NCBI GenBank assembly: GCA_025148965.1 | Contig: CP102273.1 | Location: forward strand, 1,364,001-1,428,000 | Length of the DNA stretch: 64,000 bases | DNA from: Intestinibacter bartlettii | GTDB lineage: Bacteria; Bacillota; Clostridia; Peptostreptococcales; Peptostreptococcaceae | Direction of reading: 5' to 3' | In this document: positions 24,959-33,938 of the stretch, piece by piece | Numbering within the stretch: position 1 is the first letter of the stretch | Layout of the letters: every line of letters begins with the position of its first letter | The notes under the pieces: generated by a model | Told to the model about the DNA's origin: nothing | What the model saw: only the letters and a program-made list of their open reading frames with translations | The model's database searches: none | Program-made: the position numbers and the translations under genes

Positions 24959-27598
24959 ATGAAAAAAATGGGATGTAATGAAATAAGAAAATCATTTACT
25001 GATTTCTTTGAATCAAAAGGACATTATATAGGAAAAAGTTCTTCTTTAATACCAAAAAATGATAAAAGTTTATTATTAATAAACTCAGGAATGGCTCCAC
25101 TTAAAAATTATTTCTCTGGAGTTGAAGTTCCACCAAAAAATAGAATGAGTACAGTTCAAAAATGTATAAGAACTGGTGATATAGAAAACGTAGGTAAAAC
25201 TGCGAGACACGGTACATTCTTTGAAATGATGGGTAACTTCTCATTTGGAGACTACTTCAAAGAAGATGCAATAAAATGGGCTTGGGAATTCGTAACGAAA
25301 CATTTAGAAATACCAGAAGATAAAATATGGGCTACAGTTTACTTAAATGACGATGAAGCACATGATTTATGGTTAAAATACTCAAGTATACCAGAAGAAA
25401 GAATAGTTAGATTAGGAAAAGACGATAACTTCTGGGAAATAGGATTAGGACCATGTGGACCTTGTTCAGAATTATACTATGACAGAGGGGAACAATACGG
25501 ATGTGATAATCCAGACTGTAAACCAGGATGCGACTGCGATAGATACTTAGAATTCTGGAACTTAGTTTTCACACAATTTGATAGACAAGAAGATGGAAGT
25601 TATCCTGAACTTGCACATAAAAATATAGATACTGGTATGGGGCTTGAAAGAATAGGTTGTATAATGCAAGATGTTGACAATATATTCGAAGTAGATACTA
25701 TAAGAGCTATAATAGATGAAATAGAAAGAGTATCAGGTGTTAAATATGGAGTAGATGCTAAAAGTGATGTATCAATAAGAATAATAACTGACCATATAAG
25801 AGCAATGAGCTTTATGATAGCTGACGGAATACTTCCATCAAACGAAGGTCGTGGATATGTTCTTAGAAGATTATTAAGAAGAGCTGCTAGACATGGTAAA
25901 TTATTAGGTATAAAAGAAGATTACTTATACAACTTATTTGACGTAGTTAAAGAAGTTAGTGGAGAAGCATATCCAGAACTAGTTGAAAAAGAAGGTTACA
26001 TCAAAAAAGTTATAAAAATAGAAGAAGAAAAATTCAATGAAACTATAGACCAAGGTAGTGAAATACTAAACGGATATATAGAAGAATTAAAAGCAAACAA
26101 CGAAAGTACATTAGCTGGAGAAAAAGTATTCAAATTATATGATACATACGGATTCCCAATGGACTTAACTCAAGAAATATTAGAAGAAGTTGGATTTGAT
26201 TTAGATGAAGAAGGATTCAACACTGAAATGGACAAACAAAGAGAAAGAGCTAGAAGTGCTAGAGGAAATATGGAAGGTGAAAGTTGGAAAGAAGATCCAC
26301 TTTCAACATTAGATTCTTCAGTAGCATCTACTTTCTGTGGATATAAACATTTATCTACTACAGGAGTTGTAAATGCTATAGTTAAAGATGATGAAATAGT
26401 TGATTCTATAACTGAAGGAGATAAAGCAATAATCGTACTTGATAGAACTACTTTCTATGCAGAAGGTGGGGGACAAGTAGGTGACTCTGGTATATTAGAA
26501 AACGAAAATGCAGTATTTGAAGTAATAACTACTAAAAAAGGTGCAAATAATACAATAAAACACATAGGTATTGTGAAAAAAGGTAGCATAAATACTAAAG
26601 ATGAATTAAAATCATTAGTAAATAGAGAAATAAGAATGGCATCAGCTAGAAACCATTCAGCTACTCACTTACTACACAAAGCATTAAAAGAAACTTTAGG
26701 AGAACATGTTAACCAAGCAGGTTCATTAGTAACTCCAGAAAGATTAAGATTCGATATAACTCACTTTGAACCAATATCAAAAGAAGAATTAGATATAGTT
26801 GAAAGAAAAGTAAACGACGTTATCTTACAATCTCTTGATATAGACTGCGAAGTTATGGGGATAAATGAAGCCAAAGAAAAAGGAGCAATGGCTCTATTTG
26901 GTGAAAAATACGGAAATGAAGTAAGAGTTGTATCTATGGGAGATTATTCTATAGAACTTTGTGGAGGTACTCACTTAAATAATACTTCACAAGTCGGATT
27001 ATTCAAAATATTATCTGAAGGTGGAGTAGCAGCTGGAGTAAGAAGAATAGAAGCTATTACAGGAAGAAGTGTATATGAATACTTAAATAATAGAGATGAA
27101 TTAATCGAGGAAACTTGCAATGCTTTAAAAACTAAAGAAGATAATTTAGTACACAGAGTAAATGCTTTAGTTGAAGAAAATAAATCTCTAACAAAAGAGC
27201 TTCACGATGTAAAAGCTAAAATGAGTTTACAATCAGCTGATAAACTTATGGATTCAAAAGTAGAAGTAAATGGTGTAAACTTAGTAACTGCAAAATTTGA
27301 AGATATGGATATGAATTCATTAAAAGAAATGGCAGATAATCTAAGAGATAAATTACAAAGCGGAGTAGTAGCTATCTCTAATGTTAGTGATTCTAAAGTA
27401 AACTTCGTAGTTACAGCAACTAAAGATGTTATAGACAGAGGAATCCACAGTGGAAACATAGTAAAAGAAATAGCAAAAATTGCAGGTGGAAAAGGTGGCG
27501 GAAGACCAAACATGGCTCAAGCTGGAGCAACTGACGCTACAAAAATAGATGAAGCTCTAAGCTATGCTTGTGAGGTTATCAAAAGCCAAGTAAAATAA
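24959..27598 (+). CDS. alaS: Alanyl-tRNA synthetase
   Basis: Charges tRNA-Ala and edits mischarged serine and glycine. The 879-aa protein has the class II core at the N-terminus (IRKSFTDFFESKGHYIGKSSSLIP, RTGDIENVGKTARHGTFFEMMGNFSFGDYFK), a Cys-rich insertion CDNPDCKPGCDCDRYLEFW common in clostridia, and GMGLERI. The editing domain has HSATHLLHKAL and CGGTHLNNT zinc-type motifs, and the C-terminal DHHA1 domain ends in GGKGGGRPNMAQAG. AGGAGG precedes the ATG. Expression is controlled by the alanine T-box immediately upstream. Confidence 0.98.
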   Translation: MKKMGCNEIRKSFTDFFESKGHYIGKSSSLIPKNDKSLLLINSGMAPLKNYFSGVEVPPKNRMSTVQKCIRTGDIENVGKTARHGTFFEMMGNFSFGDYFKEDAIKWAWEFVTKHLEIPEDKIWATVYLNDDEAHDLWLKYSSIPEERIVRLGKDDNFWEIGLGPCGPCSELYYDRGEQYGCDNPDCKPGCDCDRYLEFWNLVFTQFDRQEDGSYPELAHKNIDTGMGLERIGCIMQDVDNIFEVDTIRAIIDEIERVSGVKYGVDAKSDVSIRIITDHIRAMSFMIADGILPSNEGRGYVLRRLLRRAARHGKLLGIKEDYLYNLFDVVKEVSGEAYPELVEKEGYIKKVIKIEEEKFNETIDQGSEILNGYIEELKANNESTLAGEKVFKLYDTYGFPMDLTQEILEEVGFDLDEEGFNTEMDKQRERARSARGNMEGESWKEDPLSTLDSSVASTFCGYKHLSTTGVVNAIVKDDEIVDSITEGDKAIIVLDRTTFYAEGGGQVGDSGILENENAVFEVITTKKGANNTIKHIGIVKKGSINTKDELKSLVNREIRMASARNHSATHLLHKALKETLGEHVNQAGSLVTPERLRFDITHFEPISKEELDIVERKVNDVILQSLDIDCEVMGINEAKEKGAMALFGEKYGNEVRVVSMGDYSIELCGGTHLNNTSQVGLFKILSEGGVAAGVRRIEAITGRSVYEYLNNRDELIEETCNALKTKEDNLVHRVNALVEENKSLTKELHDVKAKMSLQSADKLMDSKVEVNGVNLVTAKFEDMDMNSLKEMADNLRDKLQSGVVAISNVSDSKVNFVVTATKDVIDRGIHSGNIVKEIAKIAGGKGGGRPNMAQAGATDATKIDEALSYACEVIKSQVK

Positions 27599-27603
27599 TA
27601 AGG

Positions 27604-27649
27604 AAAAATCACCAAAAGCTCTCATATATTATGAGCTTTTGGGGATTTT
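27604..27649 (+). terminator. Possible weak terminator after alaS
   Basis: CCAAAAGCTC (27612-27621) pairs with GAGCTTTTGG (27632-27641), extendable by AAAATC/GATTTT. The T run is short and the ireB ribosome site follows within a few bases, so read-through is likely. Confidence 0.55.
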
Positions 27650-27670
27650 AACTAATGGAGGGCTTTAGTT

Positions 27671-27928
27671 ATGGATAAAAATTTAGATTACACAATGAAA
27701 TTTGAAGGAATATCAGAGGAAAAATTAAGTATAAAAGAAACCCTAGAATACGTTTATGAAGCATTAGAAGAAAAGAAACGTTATGATCCTATAGATCAAA
27801 TAATAGGATACATACTTTCTGGAGACTCAAGTTATATAACAAGCAATAGAAATGCTAGAAGTATAATCAAGAAATACGAAAGAGATGAATTGCTTAAAGA
27901 GCTACTAAAGAGTTATCTATCTAAATAA
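27671..27928 (+). CDS. ireB: IreB family regulatory phosphoprotein (UPF0297, YrzL)
   Basis: An 85-aa soluble protein (MDKNLDYTMKFEG..., ALEEKKRYDPIDQIIGYILSGDSSYITSNRNARSIIKKYERDEL), full-length for UPF0297. In Enterococcus IreB is a substrate of the Ser/Thr kinase IreK and negatively affects cephalosporin resistance. The known phospho-threonines lie in the N-terminal part; the nearest Thr here is T8. alaS-ireB(yrzL)-ruvX(yrrK)-yrzB is the standard Firmicute order, interrupted here by a large membrane-protein gene. GGAGGG precedes the ATG. Confidence 0.93.
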   Translation: MDKNLDYTMKFEGISEEKLSIKETLEYVYEALEEKKRYDPIDQIIGYILSGDSSYITSNRNARSIIKKYERDELLKELLKSYLSK

Positions 27929-28032
27929 TAAAAAATTAAAAAATGAGTCACTGAAAAAATATAAAAAGCTATCTATCTAAATCACATAATAACAACTTAC
28001 CTAAAATGGTAAAATAGAAAGAGGTAGACTTA

Positions 28033-30231
28033 ATGAAGAAAAAATTAATATCACTTTTACTATCACTAATAGTAATTTTAAGTTTTTCTATATCAAGCAT
28101 ATATGCAGATACAAACAACAAAGGAAAAGTTATATATTTAAGTTTAAATAGAACAAGCTTAGAAAATTTACTTGAGATACCGATAATAAAAGAAAAGACT
28201 TCAAATAGCGGTTATGTTGCACTTATGACGACAAAAGGTGATGGATCAAATACAGACCAAAAATCTTTTGCAAGCATAGGTTCGGGAGTTAGAGCAAATG
28301 TTTTAGATGAAGACTACGTTAAATTCGAAACATTAAATGAAAATGAAAAAACTCAATTTGAAGCTGCAACAGGTGTTAAATCGTGGGCTATAGGTAATAT
28401 TAAGATTAATAGAAATATAAATCAAAATACTGACAATGGTGGCTATGGTGCAACACTTGGCATGTTAGGGACAACATTAAATAAAAATAATTTGAAAGTT
28501 GCCTTACTAGGAAATAGTGATATAAAGAAAAATGACGATCTTAAAAAGATAAGAAATTTAGCATTAGTATGTATGGATGAAAATGGTAGAGTACAATCTG
28601 GAAATGTAGATAATATAAATAAAAAAGATGATACTATGCCATTTGGAATTTCAACTGATTATGATAAATTAAAAAGTGAAACAAAAAAATATTACGAAAA
28701 TAATGATGCGATTTTTGTTGAACTTGGAGATACATATAGATTAGATGAGTATAAAAATAATTTAAATGAAAATACTTATAAATCTATGAAAAAGAAAATC
28801 TATCAAAATATAAATGATTATCTAAAAGAAGTTTTTGAAATGGCTGGAAAAAACGATACTATATATATAGTAAGTGAGTTTGAAAGTAATTTAGATTATA
28901 AAACTAAAAGAAGATTATCACCAGTTATAAAATTTGAAAAAGACGGATATGGTTTGCTAGAATCATCTACAACAAGAAATAGCGGTATAGTAAGTAATAT
29001 CGATATAGGTGTGGATATAATAAACAAATTCGGATTAAAAAATGAATTGATGATAGGTAAAGTATTTAAAAATGTACAAGATGAAAATGGAATAAAAAAA
29101 GTTCTAAAGGATTACGAAAGAATAGTATCTATAAATACTATAAGAGCATCTGTTGTAAATAGCTATGTAGGAATAGTATCAGCATCATGGGTTATAGCTA
29201 TGATAGCGATATTATTTAAAAATAAAATACCTAAAAAAGAAAAAGGTTTAGGTAGAGACCAAATATTTAAAGTTCTAAAAGAACTTATAAAATTAGGGCT
29301 TATAATGCCTTTAGCATTTTTAACAGCTCCTGTATTCCAATTTAAAACTCCAGCAGGTTTAGTATCAGGAGTATTAATTGTAACAATTATATATTATCTA
29401 ATAGGATATTTATTATTTAGAAAAGATGATATAAAACAAATGGGATTCTATGCATTTTTAACAATAGGTCTTATAATAATAGACTGTGTAATAGGTACAC
29501 CTCTTATGAAAAGTGGCATAATGAGTTATGATGCTATAAATGGGGCTAGATATTACGGTGTCGGAAATGAATATGAAGGTGTTACAATTGCGAGTGCAGT
29601 ATTTGCATTAGCTGTATTATTAAATTATAAAAAGATATCAAAATGGCTAGCAGTTGTATTATCCTTAGTTATATTAATAACTAGTGCAATGCCTTCTATG
29701 GGGGCTAATGTAGGTGGTGCTATATCAGAATGTGTGGCTTATTTATTATTTATACTTCTAATATTTGATGTTAAATTAGATTTAAAGAAAATAATTATGA
29801 TTGGAGTAGCTACAGTATTAATTGTTGTAGCATTTGCAGGATTAGACTTTTTAATGGGAACAGAATCTCATTTAGCAGTATTTACTAATCAAATAATCCA
29901 AGAAGGGCCAGCAGCTATATTTTATACATTTGGAAGAAAAATTCAAATGAATTTAAAATTAGCTAAATCAAGTGTATGGGTAAATATTTTAATTGTAAGT
30001 ATAATTATAATTGGAGCCCTTATATTTAAACCATCTGGATATTTCAAAAAAATACATGATAAATATCCAATGATATTTAAAGGATTTATGGCATCTTTCG
30101 TAGGGTGTATAGTTACATTACTAGTAAACGATTCAGGTATAGTAGCAGCTTCTACAGCAGCTATTTATATACTAATACCTATAATAATAATAGGTATAAA
30201 TATGATTATATTTGATAAAGAGATAGATTAA
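28033..30231 (+). CDS. Large membrane protein with extracytoplasmic alkaline-phosphatase-like domain, unknown function
   Basis: A 732-aa protein. Residues 1-25 are a signal peptide (ending SSIYADTNN). Residues ~30-375 form an extracytoplasmic domain with features reminiscent of the alkaline-phosphatase superfamily in membrane proteins: KVIYLSLNRTSLENL, FASIGSGVRANV, IYIVSEFESN and STTRNSGIVSNIDIGVDII. Canonical metal ligands are not obvious, so it may be non-catalytic. From ~375 there are about 10 to 11 membrane segments, with a conserved-looking extracytoplasmic segment GARYYGVGNEYEG. The start has GAGGTAG upstream. It sits between ireB and ruvX, genes normally adjacent. The function is not known to me and the fold assignment is inference. 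Confidence 0.6.
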   Translation: MKKKLISLLLSLIVILSFSISSIYADTNNKGKVIYLSLNRTSLENLLEIPIIKEKTSNSGYVALMTTKGDGSNTDQKSFASIGSGVRANVLDEDYVKFETLNENEKTQFEAATGVKSWAIGNIKINRNINQNTDNGGYGATLGMLGTTLNKNNLKVALLGNSDIKKNDDLKKIRNLALVCMDENGRVQSGNVDNINKKDDTMPFGISTDYDKLKSETKKYYENNDAIFVELGDTYRLDEYKNNLNENTYKSMKKKIYQNINDYLKEVFEMAGKNDTIYIVSEFESNLDYKTKRRLSPVIKFEKDGYGLLESSTTRNSGIVSNIDIGVDIINKFGLKNELMIGKVFKNVQDENGIKKVLKDYERIVSINTIRASVVNSYVGIVSASWVIAMIAILFKNKIPKKEKGLGRDQIFKVLKELIKLGLIMPLAFLTAPVFQFKTPAGLVSGVLIVTIIYYLIGYLLFRKDDIKQMGFYAFLTIGLIIIDCVIGTPLMKSGIMSYDAINGARYYGVGNEYEGVTIASAVFALAVLLNYKKISKWLAVVLSLVILITSAMPSMGANVGGAISECVAYLLFILLIFDVKLDLKKIIMIGVATVLIVVAFAGLDFLMGTESHLAVFTNQIIQEGPAAIFYTFGRKIQMNLKLAKSSVWVNILIVSIIIIGALIFKPSGYFKKIHDKYPMIFKGFMASFVGCIVTLLVNDSGIVAASTAAIYILIPIIIIGINMIIFDKEID

Positions 30232-30286
30232 ATTTTATTAAATTTAAAAATTTTAAAATAAGATAAAGTTTCCGGAAAATTATAAT

Positions 30287-30321
30287 AAAAATTAGTCAGG
30301 AATAACCTGACTAATTTTTTT
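30287..30321 (+). terminator. Terminator after the membrane-protein gene
   Basis: AAAATTAGTCAGG pairs with CCTGACTAATTTT around AATAA and is followed by T's. It separates the membrane protein gene from ruvX. Confidence 0.88.
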
Positions 30322-30387
30322 AAATAAGTATCTAAATTTAAAATACTAAAACTAAAGGTGAATAAATAAGTAGCAAAGGAGCAAAAT

Positions 30388-30813
30388 ATGTTAGATGGCA
30401 GAATAATGGGCCTAGATATAGGTGACAAGACTATAGGCGTTGCTGTAAGTGATATTATGGGTATAACAGCACAAGGAGTAAAAACTATAAGAAGAGAGTC
30501 TAAGAAAAAAGACATAGAAGAATTAAAAAACATAATAAAAGAAAGACAAGTAAATAAAATCGTATCAGGACTTCCTAAAAATATGAATGGGACTTTAGGG
30601 CCACAAGGTGAAAAAGTACTAAAACTTTGTGAATTAATAAAAGAAGAAACTGGATTAGAAATAGATTTTTGGGATGAAAGATTAACTACAGTTGCAGCAG
30701 AAAGATCTCTTATAGAAGGTGATGTTAGCCGTAAAAAAAGAAAAAAAGTAATCGATATGCTAGCAGCAGTAATAATATTACAAGGTTATTTAGATAGTAA
30801 GTCGAAATTTTAA
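30388..30813 (+). CDS. ruvX: Holliday junction resolvase-like protein RuvX (YqgF)
   Basis: A 141-aa RNase H-fold protein of the YqgF family, linked to Holliday-junction resolution and to 16S rRNA 5'-end processing. Motifs: [16 protein letters not shown] at the N-terminus (first catalytic Asp), [31 protein letters not shown] and [15 protein letters not shown] (last Asp). AAGGAGC precedes the ATG. The order ruvX then the DUF1292 gene is standard. Confidence 0.95.
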   Translation: MLDGRIMGLDIGDKTIGVAVSDIMGITAQGVKTIRRESKKKDIEELKNIIKERQVNKIVSGLPKNMNGTLGPQGEKVLKLCELIKEETGLEIDFWDERLTTVAAERSLIEGDVSRKKRKKVIDMLAAVIILQGYLDSKSKF

Positions 30814-30838
30814 ATTAAGTATGTTATAATTTATATTT

Positions 30839-30857
30839 ATGATATATAATATATCAT
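30839..30857 (+). promoter_or_regulatory. 19-nt palindrome in the ruvX-DUF1292 gap
   Basis: ATGATATAT-A-ATATATCAT is a perfect dyad with 9-base arms. Just after it a perfect 10-nt palindrome, CATTATAATG (30860-30869), contains a -10-like TATAAT. Possible operator/promoter region of the DUF1292 gene. Confidence 0.4.
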
Positions 30858-30911
30858 GACATTATAATGATAAAAAATGTCGAATATTTATAGATACAAA
30901 GGAGAAAACAA

Positions 30912-31193
30912 ATGGAAGAAAATATAATAACTCTAATAGATGAAGATGGAAAAGAAGTTGAATTCGAAGTATGTTTAACTTTAGAAGCAGAAGGGAAAGA
31001 ATATGCAATATTATTACCTTTAGATGAAGAATCTTACGGTGATGATGAAGACGTAGCTTTAGTATTCAGAATTGATTCTGATGAAAATGGAGACATATTA
31101 GTTCCATTAGAAGACGAAGAAGAGTATCAAATAGTTGTAGATGTATATAATACATTAATGGATGAAGAAGGATTAAATGATAACGAATTCTAA
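30912..31193 (+). CDS. DUF1292 family acidic protein (YrzB-like)
   Basis: A 93-aa, strongly acidic protein of the DUF1292 family (MEENIITLIDEDGKEVEFEVCLTLE..., EYAILLPLDEE, EEEYQIVVDVYNTLMDEE). These small proteins occur after ruvX across Firmicutes and their role is unknown. AAGGAGA precedes the ATG. The 98-base upstream gap has palindromes and several TATAAT-like elements. A terminator follows. Confidence 0.9.
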   Translation: MEENIITLIDEDGKEVEFEVCLTLEAEGKEYAILLPLDEESYGDDEDVALVFRIDSDENGDILVPLEDEEEYQIVVDVYNTLMDEEGLNDNEF

Positions 31194-31210
31194 TTGAAAA
31201 ATATTTTGAG

Positions 31211-31244
31211 ATAGGGGACATATGTCTCCTATTTTTATTTTTTT
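31211..31244 (+). terminator. Terminator after the DUF1292 gene
   Basis: ATAGGGGACA pairs with TGTCTCCTAT around TATG, followed by a T-rich stretch. Confidence 0.85.
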
Positions 31245-31297
31245 ATAAAAAAATAAAAATATTGTAATGGTTCATTTTACTAAATTTGTAGAAAATT

Positions 31298-31310
31298 ATG
31301 ATTAAATCAT
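31298..31310 (+). promoter_or_regulatory. Palindrome next to the fur -35
   Basis: ATGATT-A-AATCAT, a perfect 13-nt dyad ending 3 bases upstream of the fur -35. It resembles metal-regulator boxes in style but does not match a canonical Fur box closely. Confidence 0.45.
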
Positions 31311-31313
31311 GAG

Positions 31314-31342
31314 TTGACAAAATAATGAAAATGTTTTAGAAT
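31314..31342 (+). promoter_or_regulatory. fur promoter
   Basis: TTGACA (31314-31319), 17-base spacer, TAGAAT (31337-31342). Confidence 0.75.
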
Positions 31343-31379
31343 AATTACAAAAGATTATCAGTTGAAAATAGGTGAGTTT

Positions 31380-31823
31380 ATGAAAGAATCAATAGAAAGC
31401 ATAAAGGATAAACTTAAAGAAACTGGTTTTAAAATAACACCACAGAGAAGGGCAATACTAGAAATTTTATTAGAAAATGACGATAAACATCTAAGTAGTG
31501 AAGAAATATATGATATGGTAAGGGTTTCTTGTCCAGAAATAGGGCTTGCAACCGTTTACAGAACAATACAACTTCTAAGCGAGGTTGGATTACTTTCTAA
31601 ATTAAATTTAGATGATGGTTGTATAAGATATGAAATTAGACTTAATAAAGATGAAAAACATAATCATCATCATCTAATATGTGAAAAATGTGGTAAGATT
31701 ATAGAAACAAAAGAAGATTTATTAGACGGAATAGAAGAATTAATTCGCGAGCAATATAAATTTAATGTTTCAGACCATGATATTAAGTTTTTCGGAATAT
31801 GTGAAGACTGTCAAAAAATATAA
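31380..31823 (+). CDS. fur: Fur family metal-dependent regulator (probable ferric uptake regulator)
   Basis: A 147-aa winged-helix regulator. The DNA-binding part contains LKETGFKITPQRRAILEILLENDDKHLSSEEIYDMV and ATVYRTIQLLSEVGLL. The dimerisation/metal part has the His-rich HNHHHLICEKCGKIIE, DHDIKFFGICEDC, with two CxxC pairs for structural zinc. An upstream in-frame TTG at 31362 lacks a ribosome site, while the ATG at 31380 has AGGTGA. Position before rnjA agrees with the gene called fur in C. difficile. PerR or Zur specificity cannot be excluded from motifs alone, since the family shares these residues. Confidence 0.9.
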   Translation: MKESIESIKDKLKETGFKITPQRRAILEILLENDDKHLSSEEIYDMVRVSCPEIGLATVYRTIQLLSEVGLLSKLNLDDGCIRYEIRLNKDEKHNHHHLICEKCGKIIETKEDLLDGIEELIREQYKFNVSDHDIKFFGICEDCQKI

Positions 31824-31848
31824 GTCCTTTTTAGGGCTTATATTTTAG
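31815..31848 (+). terminator. Terminator overlapping the fur stop
   Basis: AAAATATAAGTCC pairs with GGGCTTATATTTT. The T run is short, so it may be leaky. Confidence 0.6.
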
Positions 31849-32081
31849 TTTGCACAAAAATAAAAGTTAAAACTGACAATCAAATTAAATAAATTAGAGG
31901 AATTTTGTCTTTAATTTAGTTATTTATAAAATTTGTCATAATAATTAGAGAAATGTATTACGATTATGACTTAAAATATATCAGAAATTATGGTACAATA
32001 AAATCAGCTGGTAAAAGTGTACGTGATTTAATATTATTTTTTTGTAAATTTAAAATTGAATAGACAGAGGAGAGGATGCAA

Positions 32082-33752
32082 TTGTTTAAGAAAAACACCA
32101 ACAAGATAAAGGTGATGGCTTTAGGTGGTCTTAACGAGATAGGAAAAAACATGACTTTAATCGAATACAAAGACGAGATAATTGTAATAGATGCAGGTCT
32201 TAGTTTCCCTGAAGATGAAATGTTAGGGGTAGATATCGTTATACCTGACATCACTTATTTACTTCAGAACCGCGACAAAGTAAAAGGAATTTTTATAACA
32301 CACGGACATGAGGATCATATAGGAGCTCTTCCTTACATCCTTAAAAAATTAGATGTACCCGTATATGGGACTATGCTTAGTATAGGATTAATACAAGTTA
32401 AATTAAAAGAGCATAAATTAAGTACTGCGAAATTAAATGTAATTACTCCTAAACAAATTGTAAAACTTTCAAATATGAGCGTAGAGTTTATTAAAAATAA
32501 TCATAGTATTCCAGGTGCATGTTCTATAGCGGTTCACACAGACCAAGGTATTATATACCACACAGGGGATTTTAAAATAGACTTAACTCCAATAGATGGC
32601 GATGTTATGGATTTACACAGAATATGTGAATTAGGTCAAGAAGGAGTACTTCTATTATTAGCAGATAGTACTAACGTTGAAAAGCCTGGATACACAATGT
32701 CAGAAAAGACAGTAGGTGCTGGTTTAGACGATTTATTTAGAACAGCTGGAAATAGTAGAATTATAGTGGCAACATTCTCTTCAAATATACATAGGCTACA
32801 ACAAATAATAGATATGGCTAAAAAATGCAATAGAAAAGTAGCTATATCAGGTAGATCTATGGTAAATGTAATAGGTGTTGCAAGAGAACTTGGATATTTA
32901 GATATAGAAGATGATATGTTAGTTGACTTAAATGACATATCTAAATACGATGATAGTGAACTTGTAATTATAACTACAGGAACTCAAGGTGAACCAATGT
33001 CAGCACTTGCTAGAATGGCTAGTAGCGAACATAAAAAAGTTGAGATTAGACCTGGAGATTTAGTTATAATATCAGCTCATCCAATACCAGGAAATGAAAA
33101 ATTAATTTCAAAAGTAATAAACTTATTATTTGAAAAAGGTGCAAGAGTTGTATACAACGACTTAGCTGATATACACGTTTCAGGCCATGCATCTCAAGAA
33201 GAGTTGAAATTAATAAATAGAATGGCAAACCCAAAATTCTTTATGCCAGTACACGGTGAGTACAGAATGTTAAAAAGACATTCAGAACTTGCTCAAGAAT
33301 TAGGAATGCCAGCAGAAAATATATTTGTTATGCAAACAGGGCAAGTATTAGAATTAGATAAAAATTCTGCAAAAGTTACTACTACAGTTCCAATAGGAAA
33401 TGTATTAGTTGATGGATTAGGTGTTGGAGATGTAGGAAATATAGTTTTAAGAGATAGAAAACACTTATCAGAAGATGGTCTAATGATAGTAGTTGTAACT
33501 ATTTCAAAAGAAGACGGAAAAGTTTTAGCAGGCCCTGATATTATATCAAGAGGATTTGTATATGTAAGAGAGTCAGAAGACTTAATGGACGGTGCAAAAA
33601 CTGTAATAAAAGAAGTTCTAAACGAATGTGAAGAAAAAAATATAAAAGAATGGGCTTATTTAAAAAATAATATAAAAGAAAATCTTAAAGAATATCTGTA
33701 CACAAAAACTAAGAGAAATCCAATGATATTACCTATCATAATGGAAGTATAA
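32082..33752 (+). CDS. rnjA: Ribonuclease J
   Basis: Metallo-beta-lactamase/beta-CASP nuclease with 5'-3' exonuclease and endonuclease activity, central to mRNA decay and rRNA maturation in Firmicutes. The core has MALGGLNEIGKNMTLIEY, FITHGHEDHIGALPY (~73-80), HTGDFKID, ADSTN and ATFSSNIHRLQQI, then HVSGHAS and FMPVHGEYRML, and a C-terminal dimer domain. From the likely TTG start at 32082 (nine bases from AGGAG) it has 556 residues beginning MFKKNTNKIKV. An ATG at 32076 abuts the ribosome site. A 258-base gap separates it from fur and holds no clear strong promoter. Confidence 0.95.
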   Translation: MFKKNTNKIKVMALGGLNEIGKNMTLIEYKDEIIVIDAGLSFPEDEMLGVDIVIPDITYLLQNRDKVKGIFITHGHEDHIGALPYILKKLDVPVYGTMLSIGLIQVKLKEHKLSTAKLNVITPKQIVKLSNMSVEFIKNNHSIPGACSIAVHTDQGIIYHTGDFKIDLTPIDGDVMDLHRICELGQEGVLLLLADSTNVEKPGYTMSEKTVGAGLDDLFRTAGNSRIIVATFSSNIHRLQQIIDMAKKCNRKVAISGRSMVNVIGVARELGYLDIEDDMLVDLNDISKYDDSELVIITTGTQGEPMSALARMASSEHKKVEIRPGDLVIISAHPIPGNEKLISKVINLLFEKGARVVYNDLADIHVSGHASQEELKLINRMANPKFFMPVHGEYRMLKRHSELAQELGMPAENIFVMQTGQVLELDKNSAKVTTTVPIGNVLVDGLGVGDVGNIVLRDRKHLSEDGLMIVVVTISKEDGKVLAGPDIISRGFVYVRESEDLMDGAKTVIKEVLNECEEKNIKEWAYLKNNIKENLKEYLYTKTKRNPMILPIIMEV

Positions 33753-33760
33753 GATAAATT

Positions 33761-33788
33761 AAAAGGATGCCAATCGGCATCCTTTTTT
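33761..33788 (+). terminator. Terminator after rnjA
   Basis: AAAAGGATGCC pairs with GGCATCCTTTT around AATC and is followed by T's. Confidence 0.9.
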
Positions 33789-33938
33789 GATTCTAAAAAA
33801 ATATATTGATTAAAATTGAGCAGATAAAATAACAATATATACTGTTTTTTTATAGACTTGCCAATAATACACTAATTATAAATTTCTGATTTTGGAAAAT
33901 ATACTATATATAGAATAATCGTTTGAAGAGGTGACATT

